Below are positions 22,945 through 34,984 of a stretch of 64,000 nucleotides of DNA, one piece after another. Origin of the DNA: Deroplatys truncata (taxonomy: Eukaryota; Arthropoda; Insecta; Mantodea; Mantidae). The stretch is from contig CM060990.1 in assembly GCA_030765065.1 (NCBI GenBank), forward strand, positions 282,623,341-282,687,340, in the 5' to 3' direction. The notes under the pieces are model-generated. The model worked only from the letters and a program-made list of their open reading frames with translations, was not told the DNA's origin and made no database searches. Position 1 is the stretch's first letter. Every line of letters begins with the position of its first letter. The translations under genes and the position numbers were made by a program.

Positions 22945-25900
22945 GTACGATCGCATAGGGCGGAACTGCAAGTTTTAATGTGTTCCCATTCACCTATGGT
23001 CGTGAGTTTGCAAGAGACCAAGCTTCGCGCTCAAGATCCTTTTGATCTCCTTGGGTATACTCCGGTTTGCTACAATCTTGCACCGGATGAAGGTACTCCT
23101 GCTCATGGAGGTGTCATGCTATTAGTGCGTCACGACGTTCATTTTCAGACTCTCACACTTACGTCCGACTTGCAAGCTGTTGCCGTTAGGATTCAATTCC
23201 CCGGCTTTTTCTATTCTCTTTGCTCCGTCTATTCACCTCCATCGTCTCTCCTCGCTAACGCGGACATTCGAGATCTCCTGTCCACTCTCCCAGCACCATT
23301 TCTTCTGTTGGGAGATTTTAATGCCCATCACCCCCTGTGGGGTTCGCCTAGGGCTTGTGCAAGGGGAACGCTTCTTTCCAACATTTTTGCTCAGTTCAGC
23401 CTCTCCATCCTCAATACAGGTGAGCCTACTTTTCTTTCTGATTCTTCTGGTACATTCTCTCACTTGGATCTTGCCGTTTGCTCAATCCAGCTTGCTTGTC
23501 GTCTGCAGTGGAACGTCGTCGCTGACACCTACTCCAGCGATCATTACCTCTGCATCGTGTCTCTTCTGTCTCACCACGTCCAACATTCCAGAGTATCTAC
23601 CTGGCAATTCCATAAAGCCGATTGGAGACTGTATTCCAGCCTCGTGTCTTTCGTGGACCAGCCCTCTACTGACGTTAACCAAATAGTGCAGCACCTTACG
23701 TCTACGATCCTATCTGCCGCCGAATGCACAATTCCCCGTTGGTCCTCCCACCCTCGGCGTATTCCAGTTCCGTGGCTGACCGAGGCCTGTCAGGACGCCG
23801 TTCGTGCCCGTAGATCTGCGCTCAGGGTGTTTCAGTGACACCCTACACTTGATAATTGGGTTACTTTTAAACAATCGCGCGCCAGGGCTCGTCGCATTAT
23901 TCAGCATAGCAAGAAGGTCTGGATTCGTTTTGTCGAGTCTTTTAATAGCTTCATGCCTTCTTCTGCTGTTTGGGATAAACGCCGTCGCTTCTCCTGTAAA
24001 GTGTCGAATTGTACTGTGTATTGGCTTCAGGTTTCCAAGATCACCATAGTGGATACGGCTGCCATTGCTAACACTCTGGATGCTGCCTTTGAGGCGGTTT
24101 CCAGTTCTGACCATTATTCCGCCGGTTTTCGCACTCTCAAAGACCGGCTGAATTCCGTGACCTATAGTTTTCGGTCTCCTAATCAGGAGTGTTATAATGA
24201 CTTTTTCTCAATAAGGTAGCTGAAGCATGCCCTCCATTTCTCTAAGCACTCCGCTGCCGGGCCGGACGGCATTCATGTCTTGATGTTACAGAACCGTTCA
24301 GTCGACAGTAAACTTTTTCTCTACAGTTCTATAACCGTATTTGGCAAGACGGCGTTTTTCCTTCAGTTTGGCGCGAAGCCACCATCGTCCCTATACTTAA
24401 GCCTTGGAAGGTTCGCCAACTACCTTCCAGCTACCGCTTATCTCCCTCACCAGTTACATTTGCAAGGTGATGGAGCGCATGATCAACGGGCGGTTGACAT
24501 GGTGGCTTGAGTCTCAGAACCTTCTGCCAAAGCTCAATGAGGGTTTCGCCACCATCGCTCTTCCGTCGACCATCTGGTATCTCTGTCGACGCATATTATG
24601 AACGGATTCCTGAGAAAGTGTCAAACAGTGGCTGTGTTTTTTGACCTGGATAAAGCTTATACACTTGTTGGAGGGGCGGCATTTTACGTACACTCCATCA
24701 GTGGAGTTTCCATGGCCGTCTCACTGCCTTCATTCATGAGTTTATGAAGGACCGTGTATTTCGTGTGCGTGTAGGATTCGTTTCATCTTCAACTTTTATC
24801 CAAGAGAACGGAGTACCTCAAGTCTCGGTCATACTCTTTCCAATTGTGATTAACCCTACTGCTGCCTGTGTTCCACCCGGAATTTCCTCGTTGCTTTTTG
24901 TTGACGATTTCTCCGTATTCGCAACTTCTCGTCGCACCTGTATGTTGGAACGCCGACTACAGTAGTGTCTTAACTGCCTTCACTCTTGGAGCATTGCCAA
25001 GGGGTTCCAATTTTCTGCCGAGAAGGCAGTCTGCGTTAATTTCTGTCGCAGAAAAGCGTTCCCTCCACCTTGTCTCCGACTCGGCGCGGCAGTCCTCCCC
25101 TTTTCGGACGAAACGAAATTCCTCGGATTAATCTTTGATAGGAAGTTGTGTTGGTCGTCGCATATCACCTATTTGAAAGCAAGGCGTGAAGGTTTCTTTC
25201 CATCTTATGTGTTTTAAATGTCATCTTGGGGTGCAGATCGCACGCTACTTTTGCGACTTTATCGATCATTGGTTCGATCAAAGCTTGACTATGGGTATAT
25301 TGTGTATTCCGCTGCGCGACCTTCCATCCTGAGTCGCTTGAACGCAGTTCACCACCAGGGCCTCCGGCTATCAGCTGGTGGTTTTCATATCAGTCTTACT
25401 TTGAGTCTTTGTGCAGAAGTTGTAGAACCTCCGCTCTCTTATCGTCGTGACGTTCTTCTCTGCAGCTATGCTTGCCGGTTATCCGTGTGCCTCAACACAG
25501 GGGTCGCACACACTTCCCTCCTTGGCTGCATTCCAAAATATCTTGCCACATTGATTTGACGTCCATGTCAAAGTCCACAACCCCCGATCCGGTCATCCGT
25601 TTGGCTTTTGTCGAAGTTCAAGCGCACTTTGGCAGCCATTGTTTTATTTCTACTGACGGCTCAAAGGATGATCGTGGAGTTGGATGTGCCTTTTTATTTG
25701 GTGTAGAATGTTTTATCTTTCGTCTCTCTGATCAGAGCTCGGTTTTTACTGCTGAACTTATTGCTCTGGAACAAGCTCTGTCCTTTATCCGTCAGCGTGG
25801 TCTGCAGAATTGTGTTTTCTGCACGGACTCTCTAAGCGTCCTTTCTAGCCTTCGTGCGCTGTACGTTCGTAATCCTATCGTGCAGCGTCTCCAGGATTGT

Positions 25901-26440
25901 TCCCACCAGCTTACCACTGATGGGATCAGCGTATCGTTTGTCTGGGTTCCTGGTCACGTCGGCATATCCTGTCGTCCTCCGTAGACTAGTGGTACCGTGC
26001 TAGCTTCTAGTTCCCGAGATCGCGGGTTCAAACCCGGCGGAGGGCGATGAATTATTTCGGGTGTAAAAATCCTCAGCATGACTTCCTTCGGAAGGTAACA
26101 AAAACTGGTAGTCCCGTGTCGTAGATTTGCGGCATGTAAAAGAACCTCAAGCCTGATAAAGAGGCCTCTGAGCAAAATTTCCGGCCTTTCACGCCCAATA
26201 TAGAATAGGACGCTAAGGACCATAGTAGTTAAAGAGCGTCCATAAATAAAACTCACTTTAATTTAATTTCGGCATACGCGATAATGAAGGTACATATATC
26301 CAATGAAGCTGCGCATGCCGCTGCCAAGAGTGCCATTTTATCCCAATCTTATTTTAGCCTCTGTGTTCCTGCGGATGATTTTAATAATTACTTAAAGAAG
26401 TCTATTTCTCCGGTTGTTTTGGTGCCTGGTCCTCTGTCCA
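22945..26440 (+). pseudogene. LINE ORF2 (APE endonuclease, RT, RNase H), decayed
   Basis: Endonuclease (~22945-23600) has VVSLQETK, LLLGDFNAHHPLW, SHLDLAVCS and the terminal SDHY, an apurinic-type endonuclease set. RT (~24200-25250) has AAGPDGIH, FYNRIWQDGVFPSVWREA in a shifted frame, VFFDLDKAY, and the catalytic LLFVDDFSVF. RNase H (~25630-26400) has STDGSK, ELIALEQAL and TDSLSVL, then GHVGI. SINE2 splits it here, and coding resumes with NEAAHAAAKSAIL. Stops at ~23836, 24219 and 24964 and several frame changes show it is inactive. The start codon of ORF2 is not recoverable because the 5' part (22680-22945) is also frameshifted. Confidence 0.75.
25967..26268 (+). mobile_element. SINE2, full-length tRNA-derived SINE with target duplication
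   Basis: The head (from ~25974) has pairing ends TCCTCCG/CGGAGG, an A-box-like region TAGACTAGTGGTACC and a perfect B box GGTTCAAACCC. The body has CTTCCTTCGGAAGGTAACA and AAAGAGGCCTCTGAGCAAAA. The 3' end is CATAAATAAAACTC plus AT-rich tail. TCGGCATA flanks it at 25959-25966 and 26269-26276. It interrupts LINE RNase H just after GHVGI. Confidence 0.85.
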
Positions 26441-26880
26441 GCACACTCCAATGCTCACATACACACAAAATCATACACTCATGCTCCACAACTCATTAAA
26501 ACAAACACACACTCAGGCACTACAACTCATTAAAACACACAGCCTCTGGCAGTACAACTCATTAAAACACACATTCAGGCACTACAACTCATTAAAACAC
26601 ACACTCAGGCACTACAACTCATTAAAACACACACACTCAGGCATTACAACTTATTAAAAGACACACACACTCAGGCATTACAACTTATTAAAACACACAC
26701 GCACTCAGGCATTACAACTTATTAAAACACACACACATACACGTACTCAGACACTACCTCTCATTAACACACACACATAGACACACACACACTCATGCAT
26801 TACAACTTATTAAAACACATACACATACACGCACTCAGACACTACCTCTCATTAACACACACACATACACAGACGTATAC
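26440..26880 (+). repeat. 30-bp minisatellite (element B copy)
   Basis: The same unit as 14618-14890 but longer, ending in a mixture of ACAC and ACATACAC runs. Confidence 0.85.
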
Positions 26881-28040
26881 ACAAATGCTACATGTGGCGT
26901 TTTTAGTTTTCCGTATGGTGGATGTAACCAAGTTCATTGTAATGAAATATGTAATTAATAGTGGTCAAAAATATTTTTCGTAGGAAATTTAACGTGAATA
27001 CCATATAGCATTCATGCAAAATTAGGCTTCTGTTCACATTACATTTTCCACGATATGAGTATTTTTTCTCGAGTAAGAATATTGATTTTTAATCAGTAGA
27101 GGACTTCGTCTAACTTTGAAGGTTCCTATTCAGTTCTAATCCTTAAACATAAAATTGTGATTTTGAACTACACAGTGTAAATTCACTGTGTCAGCGTTTT
27201 AAGCTATAAATTATCTAAGGATTGTTTAATCCTTTCTTGCACTTTCCTCCTCGAATCCCCGTTTTTTTCTTTGTTTTTAGTGTAAAGTAAATCAATGACT
27301 AAAATATAGTTTTGCAAATATAGAATTTTATGGAGTATTCTTCAACTTCCTTTCTGCCTGATTGTTCTTAGTAATGGAAGGAATGGAAAAGATAATTATG
27401 GCATAGATGAGTACGATATTCTTCTTCTTAAAACTTTCTTGGAAATTGTCTCTACGGCATAAACGAAAACTGGGGAAAGCCTTTCCGAATAGCTCTTGCT
27501 ACTGGAATAAAACGCAGGCCGACAGAAACACTTTACCACAAAGCATTCGTCAATTATATTCCTTAAATCGCGGTATATGCTACTCACTTTATTTCATTTA
27601 GAATGAGGAATTTTTCTTGGAATTAAACGTAAATAAGTGTATTCGAATTGCTTGAGTACTGTTTGCAGTGCGGTCTGGAGTTTCTTGTTAGCCAAAGATT
27701 GTACCTTCTGCGGAACAGATGTTACCCCATCCGCTTTTAACATGTGGTGCTGTTGTATTGTATTCCTGGTTGAGAGTCATTTACTGCCCATCATAAACAT
27801 GAATTGCTTTCGGATTGTTCAAACACTACCCCTTGCAAAGTCCCAGGCAGGTAGGGAGGGTCTGAGCTTTGCGGTTCTTAAAAGTCACGTACAAGTGTTA
27901 CGAAAAATGGAAACGTTCATACAAGATGTTACACTTAACATTTTTGTTCCTTAAGTACTGCAACCCTGCAAAGATTCGGCTCTTAAGGTTGTGCTTAATT
28001 CAAAACCTGATGTTGGATTCACATAACTTTCTCTACCCAT
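26881..28040 (+). other. Unassigned interior of element B
   Basis: Homologous to 14891-16038 of A and 39510-40675 of C. No gene or domain was recognised. The right end reads CTTTCTCTACCCATTATTC, similar to an R-family terminus. Confidence 0.5.
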
Positions 28041-28138
28041 TATTCTTGTAACAGTTTCTTCTTCTATGTCCTTGTTAATATAGATGAACCTGCATGACAC
28101 ATTTCGTTGTATGTGGTTATAAAAACAATATAGAAAGT

Positions 28139-28330
28139 ACTGACTCTGCAGTGTGCGGGGAGTGTGTTTGCCTCACATTCAAGAGGTCCCGAGTTCTAGT
28201 TTCGGTTAGGGCGAGTTGTTCGGATAAACGTTTTTCGTAGTTTTCCCTTATATTGAGAAGTCGAATGTCGGATAACTGTAAGCTCTATGGACCCCGTGCT
28301 CATTTGCATCATTTCACCATTTCATTCATT
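28139..28330 (+). repeat. Second tRNA-like SINE type (copy in B)
   Basis: The head CTGCAGTGTGCGGGGAGTGT, the loop TCACATTCAAGAGGTCCC and the B-box-like GAGTTCTAGTTTC are followed by a body containing AAGTCGAATGTCGGATAACT. The reverse-oriented copy is in C at ~39230-39425. It is absent from A, whose deletion removed this region. Confidence 0.45.
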
Positions 28331-29355
28331 CGTCATCCGATACGACTACCAAGTTAGGGAAGTTAGACTTAAAGAACGACATTGGGTGATATAAATAAAA
28401 ACAAGCAAAAGCTTGTGAGCTGTAGCTACAAGCAAGTTGAGAAACGAGCATCAGTCGTGGTTTGGTATAAATAAAAGTTTCGCCTCTTCGATGAGCTATT
28501 GCTATCACCTACCAAGCTTTTGCTCAGTGACCTTCACCACGACACATCATCTAAGTAAACAAACACGCCCATTCTTCTGTCAGCAGGTGATTTAAATCTT
28601 TACTGAACCTAAATATTCATATACTCATTCATGTTAATCATACTCACATTTATGAAACCTAATAGAGATGCAAATTTTATATAACACAATTATAATTAAA
28701 GATTTCACAAATGAAACAGACATTGAGATTCACCCAACTTTTAATAGCTAACGCTCATCCCCTTTCTAAATCCAATCCCTCAATTCCTTATTTGATAGTA
28801 TTACAAACGTGTCACCAACTGATATATTGAAAGTAGGTTATTTGTACTTCTGTTTTTGCACCTTTACATTGATATCCTCTGCATCTATATAAAATATCAC
28901 GACGTAATTCCAAGAATTTATAAGATGTTACCATGAATTAAAGTTAAACTGGATGAAAGAATTTCATTTGAAAGTTAAATTTAAGTTTGGTTTTAATTGA
29001 AATTCTTTAGTTATAATCCGGTTTTGATTTGTGCGAACCTTCTGCTCTATGTAAGTTTATTTGTATATCGCTTTGATTATATTACCGTCTGTATATCGCT
29101 TTGATTATATTACCAGTCTTCCGGTAATAAGAGCGGCTCACTATGACCTCACTCACATTCTGTTTAGCGTTATAGTACCCAGATGAAAACACCTCAGGAT
29201 CTTTTCAGCATTGTTAGAAGGTCCACCTCGTGTTTCATTTGCCTCTGGAAGAAAATGTTGCGCAACCTTTTACATTTTCTCTTTTAAACAACTGTTTATG
29301 TCAGCACACATCCGAGTCCTTGCGTCTTGAAACAATTTTTAATTTCACTATCACT
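28331..29355 (+). other. Unassigned interior of element B, shared with C
   Basis: Non-coding and present in reverse in C (38220-39230). It contains a perfect 28-bp tandem duplication around TATATCGCTTTGATTATATT at about 29066-29121. No gene recognised. Confidence 0.5.
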
Positions 29356-30440
29356 TACGTGTAGCAAGTAGAGGAAGTATTGCATTCTACGCAAAAATTC
29401 AATACCGAGATTTCATCAGAGATACACGTTTTGAGAGTGCCTGAATTAAAAAGAAACATTTTTAGGAAATGTGTGTGTGTGAACAGCATAAACAAAAAAA
29501 ACATTTCTTCAAACTTAGTATCCTCCAAAATGTGTTAAGATTTTCAAGAAAATTCGTATACCCCAAAACTATCCCTTTTCTCAAAAATGGTTCCAACAAT
29601 TTTGATTAAAAACCGCTATTGTTGAAGATATTTTCATGGCAAATATAATTAGGTATATCTCGAATTCTCTGGGAATAGCCAGTGAAGTGCTCTTCATTCT
29701 GAATGACTTTTATGTAACACTAAGCTGTAAGAGATTATACTACAATAGTCCTACTACGCATGTGTGTCTGAACAGCAAACTCAGAAAGGAAAAGTCGTTA
29801 AATAACAAGTTTGCTATTTTAAGCTCAGCACCTTCCAAACATGCGTCAGGAAGATTTTCAAGAAATTTACCCCCTCCCACATACACTTTACATGGAAATT
29901 TTTGCCAAAAGCTTTTTATTCTCTCAAAAATGACTCTTAACGATTTTGATTAAACACGACATGTTTAAAATGTTTTCATGTCAAATGCATATATTGCATT
30001 TCCTGGGTATATCCTCTGAAGCCCTTTTCATTCTGAGTAACCTTTGCACAATTGGTAAACTATAAGATAGGCAAATCTGTCTACAAAAAGAAAATTGTTC
30101 TCGTTAAAGCACACAATTTATGTCAAAGCATTTCTGTTTTACTTTCTTTTTTTAAGTTTACCATTCTGAGATATTCCTTCTTATTGGTTTAAACTTTCAA
30201 ATACCTACTTATAATTCTCTCAAATGGGAAGTCGGTATTCGATATTTTCTCGTGGTCACGCAAAGAGCATCGAATTTCAAAGCCCTCATATAGACACGCG
30301 CTCTTTAAAAAGCTGACTCACTTTACCTACTGTATCGTATAACAAAATTGTAAATGTAAATTGAACGTTTATCTGGATTAACAAGAAGAAGCTGGAATAA
30401 TAAGCTCTTGTAAGTATACTTTGTGGAAGAATGATTAGAG
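29356..30440 (+). repeat. R-family repeat copy (B, also in C)
   Basis: The left end GTAGCAAGTAGAGGAAGTAT is followed by two successive stretches of R-like blocks (each with a TTTTGATTAAA and a GTAAACTATAAGATAGGC-like block), closing with AGAGAAAGCCATGT. It is probably one R copy inserted in or fused with another. The first ~640 bp are in C (37557-38225, reversed). Confidence 0.6.
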
Positions 30441-31082
30441 AAAGCCATGTAAAATTATATCATCATTTTTTTTTTCCGCGATCACCTGAAAAGAACGGAA
30501 TTTCAAATCCATCAAATAGCGACCTACATTTAAAATATTTGACTATCCCTTTAGTTTACTGCATTCTTCTTATTCCTACAATGAAAGTTTATCTCGATTA
30601 ACAAGAAGTAGATACCAAGAAACAGCTTTTGTAAGTATTGTTTGAAAAAGAGTGATAGAGAAAGTCGTGTGATTTTTATTTTCCTCTCTGGAACCAAGAT
30701 CATGAACACCACCAATGTATTAAAATGCAGTTGAGCAAGCTGAGGTACTTATTACTGAGTATACAAATTAGTCTTACTCAAGCTTTTCTTTCTCGATCAC
30801 GTTTCTGCATCCAAAAATTCAATACCGAGCTTTCGCTGCAACTACATGTTTTGAGGTTCCGTGAATCCAAAGAAAGCAAAATTGAAAAGTCGGATAAATA
30901 CCACACCTGGTATTTAGGTTCAGTACCTTCCAAAGATGCGACACGAAGAGTTTTCAAGAAAATCTCCTTCCTCAAATATCCTTTACATGCAGCATTTTTC
31001 GAAAACTTTTAATTCCTTGAAAAATGGCTGTAACAATTTTTTTTTAACATGTCATATATTAAAGATATTTACATGACAAAAA
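30441..31082 (+). repeat. Partial R-family copies
   Basis: A right-end fragment ends AGAGAAAGTCGTGTGA at ~30672. A left-part fragment (30790-31082) has 'ccaaaaattcaataccgagc', AAAGTCGGATAAATACCACA and CCTTTACATGCAGC. Confidence 0.5.
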
Positions 31083-31087
31083 AATCT

Positions 31088-31961
31088 GATGTGTTACACT
31101 CACATGACTTTCTCTACTCTTGTACAAACTATTTTTACAAACGTTTATTCTCCATATGCTTCATGTTAATCGAGATATCGAGATGTCAATCTTATTGGTA
31201 ATTTTCTTGTAGATGCAAGGGGAATATGGTAGGCTTTGAGCGATAGTCAAATATTTTAACGCTGGTTGCTATGTGGCGCATTCCATTCTCTTTGCATGTC
31301 CAGAACAAAAAAAAAATGAATAACGAATTTGAGAAAAAGTATAAGTATTGGAAAATTTAAGGAAATAACAAGCAATATCTCGAAAACGGTTCACCCAACA
31401 AAAGAAATGTATATGACTTAAGTTGTGTATTTTAACGCGATCTACATTTGTTGTGTAGTAAAATTTTGGCTATCTCTTATGGTTTACCAGTTATGCAAAA
31501 GTCGTTCATAATGAAGAATACTTTTGGAGACATTCCCAGAAAATTCGAGATATACATTTCATTTCTATGACATTATCTTAAACATATGATATTTTCATCA
31601 AAATCGTTAGAGCCATTTTTGAGAAAATTAAAAATTTCGAAAAATGTTCCATGTAAAGGGTAGTCTGGGGTAGGGGCGTTTTCTTGAAAACCTTCGTGTC
31701 GCATTTCTGGAAGATACTGAACCTAAATACCAAGTTTGGTGTTTTTCCGACTGTTCGTTTTTGAGTTATGCTGTTCACAGACACACACACACAGACACAC
31801 ACACATACACACACACAGACACACACACGGACATGTTTCCAAAAATGCTTTTTTTGGATTCAGGAGGTCTCAAAACATGTATTTCCGGTGAAATCTCGGT
31901 ATCGAATTTTTGGGTGGAATGCAATACTTCCCCTACTTACTATACGTAGTAGAGAAAGTAA
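31088..31961 (-). mobile_element. Second intact R-family insertion
   Basis: It begins TCTGATGTGTTACACTCACA and ends ACGTAGTAGAGAAAGT, as in the 17281-18156 copy, and is flanked by A-rich direct repeats (AAAAAAT-like) on both sides. It contains an (AC)n run at 31780-31830. No credible ORF. Confidence 0.7.
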
Positions 31962-31965
31962 AAAA

Positions 31966-32140
31966 TGTGGCTGGCTCCGTAGTTCAGTCTTTAGAGCGTC
32001 TGCTTTCTCTACCAAGGGTTCCGGGTTCGCTTCCCTGCTGGGGGTGGGAATTTTTCTCTAACCAAGATTATTGCCTATCCTCCCCAGAGTCTGAAAGTAT
32101 GAATGACAGTGTGAATGTGTGTGTCTGATCTAATGATTAA
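31966..32140 (+). repeat. Third tRNA-like SINE type
   Basis: The head GGCTCCGTAGTTCAGTCTTT (A-box-like) and GGTTCCGGGTTCGCTTCC (B-box region) have tRNA-like spacing. A short body follows and ends in an A-rich stretch near 32140. It sits directly after an R insertion. Confidence 0.55.
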
Positions 32141-32229
32141 AAAAACCGAAAGTGCAAGAAACCCAACACAATTGCTTTAGGCAAATAAGTTCCACAGAAA
32201 AGGCCGCCGATAAGACCAATATGGTTAAA

Positions 32230-33500
32230 GGCAGAGTACAAATGGAACTTTAAGAAAAATACAATTTATATCTTGAATTCCCTGGAAATAGCCTCCGAAG
32301 TCCTCTTCATTCGGCAGGAATTTTGTATGATCTTGTATTGGTAAATGGGTTAATGTTAGCAATAGAAGAAAACATACCACAACAAAAATGTAGATTTCTT
32401 TAAAACACACAATTCACTTAAAATGTTTTCTGTGGCATAACCCATTTCTGAGATATCCGTTATCAAAGATTCGAATTTTCCAATACCTGTCATCCTTTTA
32501 AAGTCTTATCGTTTTCAATTGTTTCTCACAATGTCATGGAAACAGTATGGAATTTTAAGGTCAGCATATAGCGTCCAGTTAAACATTTGACTATCGCTAT
32601 TCTCTTTGTATCTATAACGAAATGTGTATTGTAGGTATTTCTACAAAGATTTATTTCGTTTAAAATGTAGTAGATAGGGAAATAAGTTTTACTAAGAATG
32701 GTTTGTATACCCATTAATAAAGATAGAGGGTTGAGAAAGTCATGTGAAAGTATCACATTTTTTCTATCTAATCTTTGCAGAAATAGCTAAATTACACATT
32801 TCGTTATAGATACAAAGAGAACAGCGATAGTCAAATGTTTAACAACATGGCGGTATATGTTAAACAACATGGCGGTATATGTTACCCTTAAAATTCCATA
32901 CTGTTTCCATGACATCTTGAGAAACAAGTGAATGGGACAGCACTTCAAAAAATGAGATAATATTGAATAATTACAAATAACAGTGGATACCTCCGAAATG
33001 GGTGATGCAATAAAAACGTTATTTGGAATAAATTGTAAGTTTTAAAGACAGCTAGATTTGTTGTATTGTAAGTTTTTGTCTATCTCTTATGGTTTACCAG
33101 TTATACTAAAATTACACAAAATTCATTCCGAATGAACAGGACTTGCAAGTCATTCACAGCTAATTCAGGATACAGATTTAATTTGCCATGTAGGTATCTG
33201 AAATACATCAGATTTTAACACAATGTTAGAGCAATTTTTCAGAAAATAAAACATTAACAAAAATGTTCCATTGAATGTAGGCCATGGCGGGATATATTCC
33301 TGAAATCCTTGGTGTCGCATTTTTGGAAGATACCGAGCTTAAATACAAAGCCTGTAATTTATCCTAGATTTTCCTTTTTCATTTATGCTGTAGATACACA
33401 CGCATTGACGCGCGCGCGTTGTGTTTTTTATTTATTTGATATCCATTATCGTTTATTCTTATTTATGTTCTCTTCTCGATATCAAATTTTTGATATGCAA
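32230..33500. repeat. Head-to-head pair of R-family copies
   Basis: 32230-32757 is in forward orientation, ending GAGAAAGTCATGTGA. About 32760-33500 is in reverse orientation, with TTTCGTTATAGATACAAAGA, TCTCTTATGGTTTACCAGTT and a (CG/CA)-rich run at ~33400. AACAACATGGCGGTATATGT is duplicated in tandem at 32838-32881. The arrangement forms an imperfect long palindrome. Confidence 0.55.
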
Positions 33501-33958
33501 TACTTTGCTTACAGGTAAGGTAAGCAATAGATAACAACATTGATAATAGATAAAGCCAAAGGACAGATAAACAAGTAGACAGATTAACATGTGTTGATGT
33601 TCTAATTTGTCGATGACAGGGTGTTCTACAGGGAGGAGGGATTTACTACCTCCCCTTCGCTCTTTTTCATTGCTTTTGTTTAGTAAAGTCCACCTCGGAT
33701 TGGCAACCTTAAAAATTCATATTTCTCCTGCTTTCCTTCCCTATGAACCCCTCCCAATTTTCCTTTCCTATCAGTCCCACTCAACTCCCACCCTTTTCTT
33801 CAAAGTGACAGCCATTCCTGGTAGCCAATCAGAAATTTAGGGGTCGAAGTGCTTTACCCTTACTTTTACTTCTAACATTACTTCTCCTGATGTTACTCGC
33901 ATACTGGAAAGCTATTCTGAAAGGTATAGACTACAACTTGTATTGCTTTCTTTTTAAA
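33501..33958 (+). other. Upstream region of the Merlin transposase
   Basis: About 450 bp with a C/T-rich stretch (33640-33800) precede the transposase ATG at 33959. No promoter element can be fixed. It may hold the 5' leader of the original autonomous element. Confidence 0.35.
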
Positions 33959-34925
33959 ATGGCTCAACGTAATTTAGAAATTGTGCCTGAAGGGGAAATC
34001 CTTCATCGGCAAGCAGTGCTTGGCGAAGTCTGGTCGTTGCCAATTCTGTCCCGCAGGATAGACGGGATACTGGCAGTGCTGCAGTGGGCAGCCCAGAGGA
34101 GACTGATTTCCAATAGCAAGATCTGCAATTACTGCCAGCAGCCGTGAGTACTGCACAAATACAATGGCAGCGTCGATGGCAAGCGGTGGGCCTGTGGATC
34201 TTGCGGAAGGAGGAAGTCCATCCGGGATGAATCGTTCTTCTCCAGGAGCAAACTACACATGGAGCAGGTGATATTCCTTGTGTACACCTGGGCTTTCGAG
34301 CTGCCGCAAAATTTGATGAGGAGGGAAGCCTCGGTGGCCAATTCCCATACCTCTGTGGACTGGTGCAATTACCTCAGAGAAGAAACCGAGCGGTGGTTGG
34401 AGGAAAACCCAGATTTCGTTGGCGGCCTCGACGAGAATAATCACCGTGGAGATTGATGAATCTAAATTTTTTCACCGCAAATACAACCGAGGGATTTGGC
34501 GTGAGGGGCACTGGATGTTCGGTTGTATTGAGAGGGGCTCTGGGAAATGCTTCCTGGTGGAAGTACCCGACAGGAGGGCACAAACCCTGGAAGTCCTTAT
34601 CATGCAGCATATTTTGCCTGGAAGCCGCATCATCTCCGATGGATGGGCTTCTTACGCCAACATCGGAAATCTGCTAGACGGCGTATATATACACGACGTA
34701 ATTGTCCATGAGCAGAACTTTGTAGACCCCGAGGACGACACCATCCACACGCAGAATGTCGAAAACATGTGGATGAGGGTGAAGAGGAAACTTCGGCGGC
34801 AATTTGGTACCAGTGACGCCCTCTTCACGTCCTATCTCCACGAATTCATCTTCCGGAATCGTTTTCGGGGACAAGACATGTTTGGCGTAATATTGGATGT
34901 GATAGCGCAGCATTACCCGGTGTAA
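33959..34925 (+). pseudogene. Merlin-family (IS1595/ISXO2-like) DDE transposase, one stop and one frameshift
   Basis: Reading starts at ATG 33959 (MAQRNLEIVPEGE). A zinc ribbon follows: CNYC at residues 56-59 and CGSC at 79-82, in the IS1595 N-terminal layout, then SFFSRSKL. A TGA at 34145 interrupts the ribbon. Frame 2 continues to ENPDFVGG, and a one-base shift near 34430 is needed to enter VEIDESKFFHRKYNRG. The catalytic triad is Asp at ~34455 (EIDESKF), Asp at ~34638 (IISDGW) and Glu at ~34761 (NVENMW). The end is IAQHYPV-stop. Total length is about 320 codons, usual for Merlin transposases. These enzymes cut and paste elements with TIRs and usually 8-9-bp target duplications. With only two lesions it decayed recently. 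It is the likely source of mobility for A, B and C. Confidence 0.88.
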
Positions 34926-34984
34926 CTCAACAATGTCAAATTTAATCAAAGGCGCATACTTCAAATTCTATTTCTTTTAATGAC

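Larger units (their letters stand above)
20527..26440 (+). mobile_element. Non-LTR retrotransposon (I/Jockey-like, RNase H-bearing), broken
   Basis: A near-complete LINE with 5' UTR monomers (from 20527), a gag ORF1, and an ORF2 with APE endonuclease, RT and RNase H, ending at the 30-bp minisatellite. The domain order gag(CCHC)-APE-RT-RNase H fits the I group or a related RNase H-bearing clade. The exact clade is not settled. Two SINEs interrupt it: SINE1 in gag and SINE2 in RNase H. Several frameshifts and stops occur in RT. It is dead as an autonomous element. It is nested in the larger composite B and shared in deleted form by A and C. Confidence 0.75.

Noticed and set aside
31966-32045. 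Functional tRNA gene
   Set aside because: A and B boxes are present, but stems are imperfect, a SINE-like body follows, and similar heads recur in the window. Treated as SINE heads.
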